Source: Campylobacter sp.
Lineage (GTDB): Bacteria > Campylobacterota > Campylobacteria > Campylobacterales > Campylobacteraceae
Assembly (NCBI GenBank): GCA_021203945.1
Contig: JAJQAF010000019.1
Span: 1-7,344, forward strand
Direction: 5' to 3'
Length of the DNA stretch: 7,344 bases
Part shown: positions 6,051 to 7,344 of the stretch, piece after piece
How positions within the stretch are numbered: the first letter of the stretch is position 1
Layout: each line of letters opens with the position of its first letter
Position numbers and translations under genes: made by a program
Notes under the pieces: generated by a model
The model's database searches: none
The model's input: the letters and a program-made list of their open reading frames with translations, nothing else
Told to the model about the DNA's origin: nothing

Positions 6051-7205
6051 ATGTATTTCAAAAGACTTACATTATTGTCTTTAGTTGCGGCATCGTCTTT
6101 GTATGCCACAAACGGTTTTGTAGTTACGTATCAAGGTGCTAAAGCTTCGGCGATGGCTGATGCCTTTGTTGCTCAGGCTGACGATCCTAGTGCAAACTAT
6201 TATAACCCGGCGGGCATTACGCAACTAAGCGGAACTCAGTTTAGCACGGGTCTAATTATGGCGTATCAAACGGCTTGGAAATTTAGAGGCGATAGAGTGG
6301 GAAGCACGAACGGCTCATTTAGCGAAGACGCTAGAACGCAGGTTTTGGTAGCTCCGCATATCTATCTAACACAACAAATAAACGATAATTGGTATTTTGG
6401 TTTTGCGGTCAATGCCTCTTATCCGCTCAGCGTTCAGTGGCATACAACCGATGCGCTATCAAATATCATATACGAAAACAATATGCTTCCGATAACGATA
6501 AATCCGAATATCGCATATAAATTTGACGATATCGGACTATCTATCGCAGCCGGAGTTAATTATACATATGCGTTTGCTTCAACAGAATTTACGTCAAATT
6601 CATCTTTCGGCACGCATACCAGAGCCGAGCTGGAAGGCGGCGGATGGGGGTATAATTTAGGTTTAAAATGGGATATTACGGAGTATTTATCATTAGGAGC
6701 TACGTATCGTTCTAAAGTAAAATTAGATTTGTCCGGGGATGTTTATTTACAAGGCGTAGGCAAGATGCATATGAGCAGCAAGCCGAATTTACCAGCCGCT
6801 TACGTCGTAGGTCTGGCATATAAACCTACCGATCGTTGGACTATCGAAACGGATGTTGTAAGGACGGAATTTAGCAGTTACAAAAATTTTGCAAATCAAG
6901 CCTGGGACGATACTTGGGGAGTTAGATTCGGCGTGCAATATGCGTTAAACAACAACTTTGATCTACGCTTCGGTTATGCATACGAAGAGACCCCGGTGCC
7001 GGATGAGGTCGTTGGTCCGGATTTACCCGACGGCGATAATCAAACTATAGCTATGGGTTTTGGATACCATAAAGACGGCTTTAAAATCGATATGAGCATA
7101 GGAGATATGCACCGCAATAAAAGAAGCGTAGATAATGCCTATCAACGGGGTAATTACGAGCTGGACGTTCCTTTTGTTCAGATGACGTTCGCTTGGAAAT
7201 TTTAA
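6051..7205 (+). CDS. FadL/OMPP1/TodX-family outer membrane transport protein
   Basis: Members form a 14-strand beta-barrel with an N-terminal hatch and take up hydrophobic compounds such as long-chain fatty acids or aromatic hydrocarbons across the outer membrane. The 384-residue precursor has a signal peptide (KR, hydrophobic core at 6-17, probable cleavage after LYA, residue 19). The mature protein starts TNGFVVTYQGAKASAMADAF, matching the FadL N-terminus (GF...G...A). The NPAG motif is at 52-55. Alternating aromatic beta-strands follow, including the final strand PFVQMTFAWKF, which ends in Phe as the BAM insertion signal requires. Its length is in the normal range, slightly shorter than E. 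coli FadL. It follows the kinase gene by 110 bases and has its own promoter and terminator, so it is probably a separate unit. The substrate is not predictable; 'FadL' is used here as a family name, not as evidence for fatty acid use. Confidence 0.93.
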   Translation: MYFKRLTLLSLVAASSLYATNGFVVTYQGAKASAMADAFVAQADDPSANYYNPAGITQLSGTQFSTGLIMAYQTAWKFRGDRVGSTNGSFSEDARTQVLVAPHIYLTQQINDNWYFGFAVNASYPLSVQWHTTDALSNIIYENNMLPITINPNIAYKFDDIGLSIAAGVNYTYAFASTEFTSNSSFGTHTRAELEGGGWGYNLGLKWDITEYLSLGATYRSKVKLDLSGDVYLQGVGKMHMSSKPNLPAAYVVGLAYKPTDRWTIETDVVRTEFSSYKNFANQAWDDTWGVRFGVQYALNNNFDLRFGYAYEETPVPDEVVGPDLPDGDNQTIAMGFGYHKDGFKIDMSIGDMHRNKRSVDNAYQRGNYELDVPFVQMTFAWKF

Positions 7206-7217
7206 TTTATTTTTTCC

Positions 7218-7243
7218 GGAGCTATAAATATTTTTATAGCTCC
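7218..7243 (+). terminator. Probable intrinsic terminator after the FadL-family gene
   Basis: GGAGCTATAAA (7218-7228) and TTTATAGCTCC (7233-7243) form a perfect 11-bp stem with a 4-base TATT loop. It lies 12 bases after the stop codon. A T5 run follows at 7251-7255, separated from the stem by seven bases, so the U tract is offset. No T run follows it on the opposite strand, which favours a plus-strand terminator. Confidence 0.7.
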
Positions 7244-7344
7244 ATCCTGCTTTTTAATTTTTTATATTATTGGTATTTAAATAGATTTTGTTATTTGATA
7301 CGGTTTTTAATTTTGTTCGAATACTGCTACTTAAAAGAAAAAGC
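7244..7344. other. AT-rich intergenic sequence without a recognised feature
   Basis: These last 101 bases are strongly AT-rich, with several T runs. I see no open reading frame of useful size, no RNA gene and no convincing promoter or ribosome binding site before the window ends. Confidence 0.6.

Noticed and set aside
1..7344. Poly-G/C phase-variation tracts, CRISPR repeats, tRNA genes and insertion sequences
   Set aside because: A scan of both strands showed no G or C run long enough for contingency switching, no regularly spaced repeats, no cloverleaf-like sequence and no transposase or phage motif.

Overview
The window looks like chromosomal DNA of a campylobacterotal bacterium, most likely a Campylobacter of the non-thermophilic, hydrogen-using type. 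The reasons are the AT-rich sequence, the very frequent AAATTT-type hexamers, tight gene packing with A-rich ribosome binding sites, HypB/HypA proteins, and a sensor kinase with the HQWRQPL H-box common in this group. The species cannot be fixed from the sequence alone. I see no tRNA, rRNA, CRISPR array, insertion sequence or phage gene, and base use is similar across the window.

The left half (1 to 3913) is a compact minus-strand operon, transcribed from about 3944 leftwards out of the window. In transcription order it holds a membrane-anchored SRPBCC-fold protein, a very cysteine-rich 2x[4Fe-4S] ferredoxin-like protein, a flavin (amine-oxidase-type) oxidoreductase, hypA and hypB. Gaps between genes are only 2 to 14 bases. 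HypA and HypB deliver nickel to the [NiFe]-hydrogenase large subunit. The three genes upstream are not standard hyp genes. They look like a small redox module (lipid- or quinone-like ligand binder, Fe-S electron carrier, flavoenzyme) tied to hydrogenase maturation by co-transcription. This is the most interesting part of the window. hypB runs off the left edge and lacks at most its last few codons.

A 162-base divergent intergenic region (3914 to 4075) separates this operon from the plus-strand right half. It carries a good sigma70-type promoter for the right-hand genes, a weaker one for the operon, and a small hairpin touching the ribosome binding site of the response regulator.

The right half (4076 to 7205) encodes an OmpR-type response regulator and a soluble PAS-domain histidine kinase that overlap by 13 bases. 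After a 110-base gap with its own -10 box comes a FadL/OMPP1-family outer membrane transporter, closed by an 11-bp perfect hairpin. The reasonable inference is a cytoplasmic redox- or ligand-sensing two-component system that may control the transporter, the divergent operon, or both. The last 139 bases hold the terminator and no gene.
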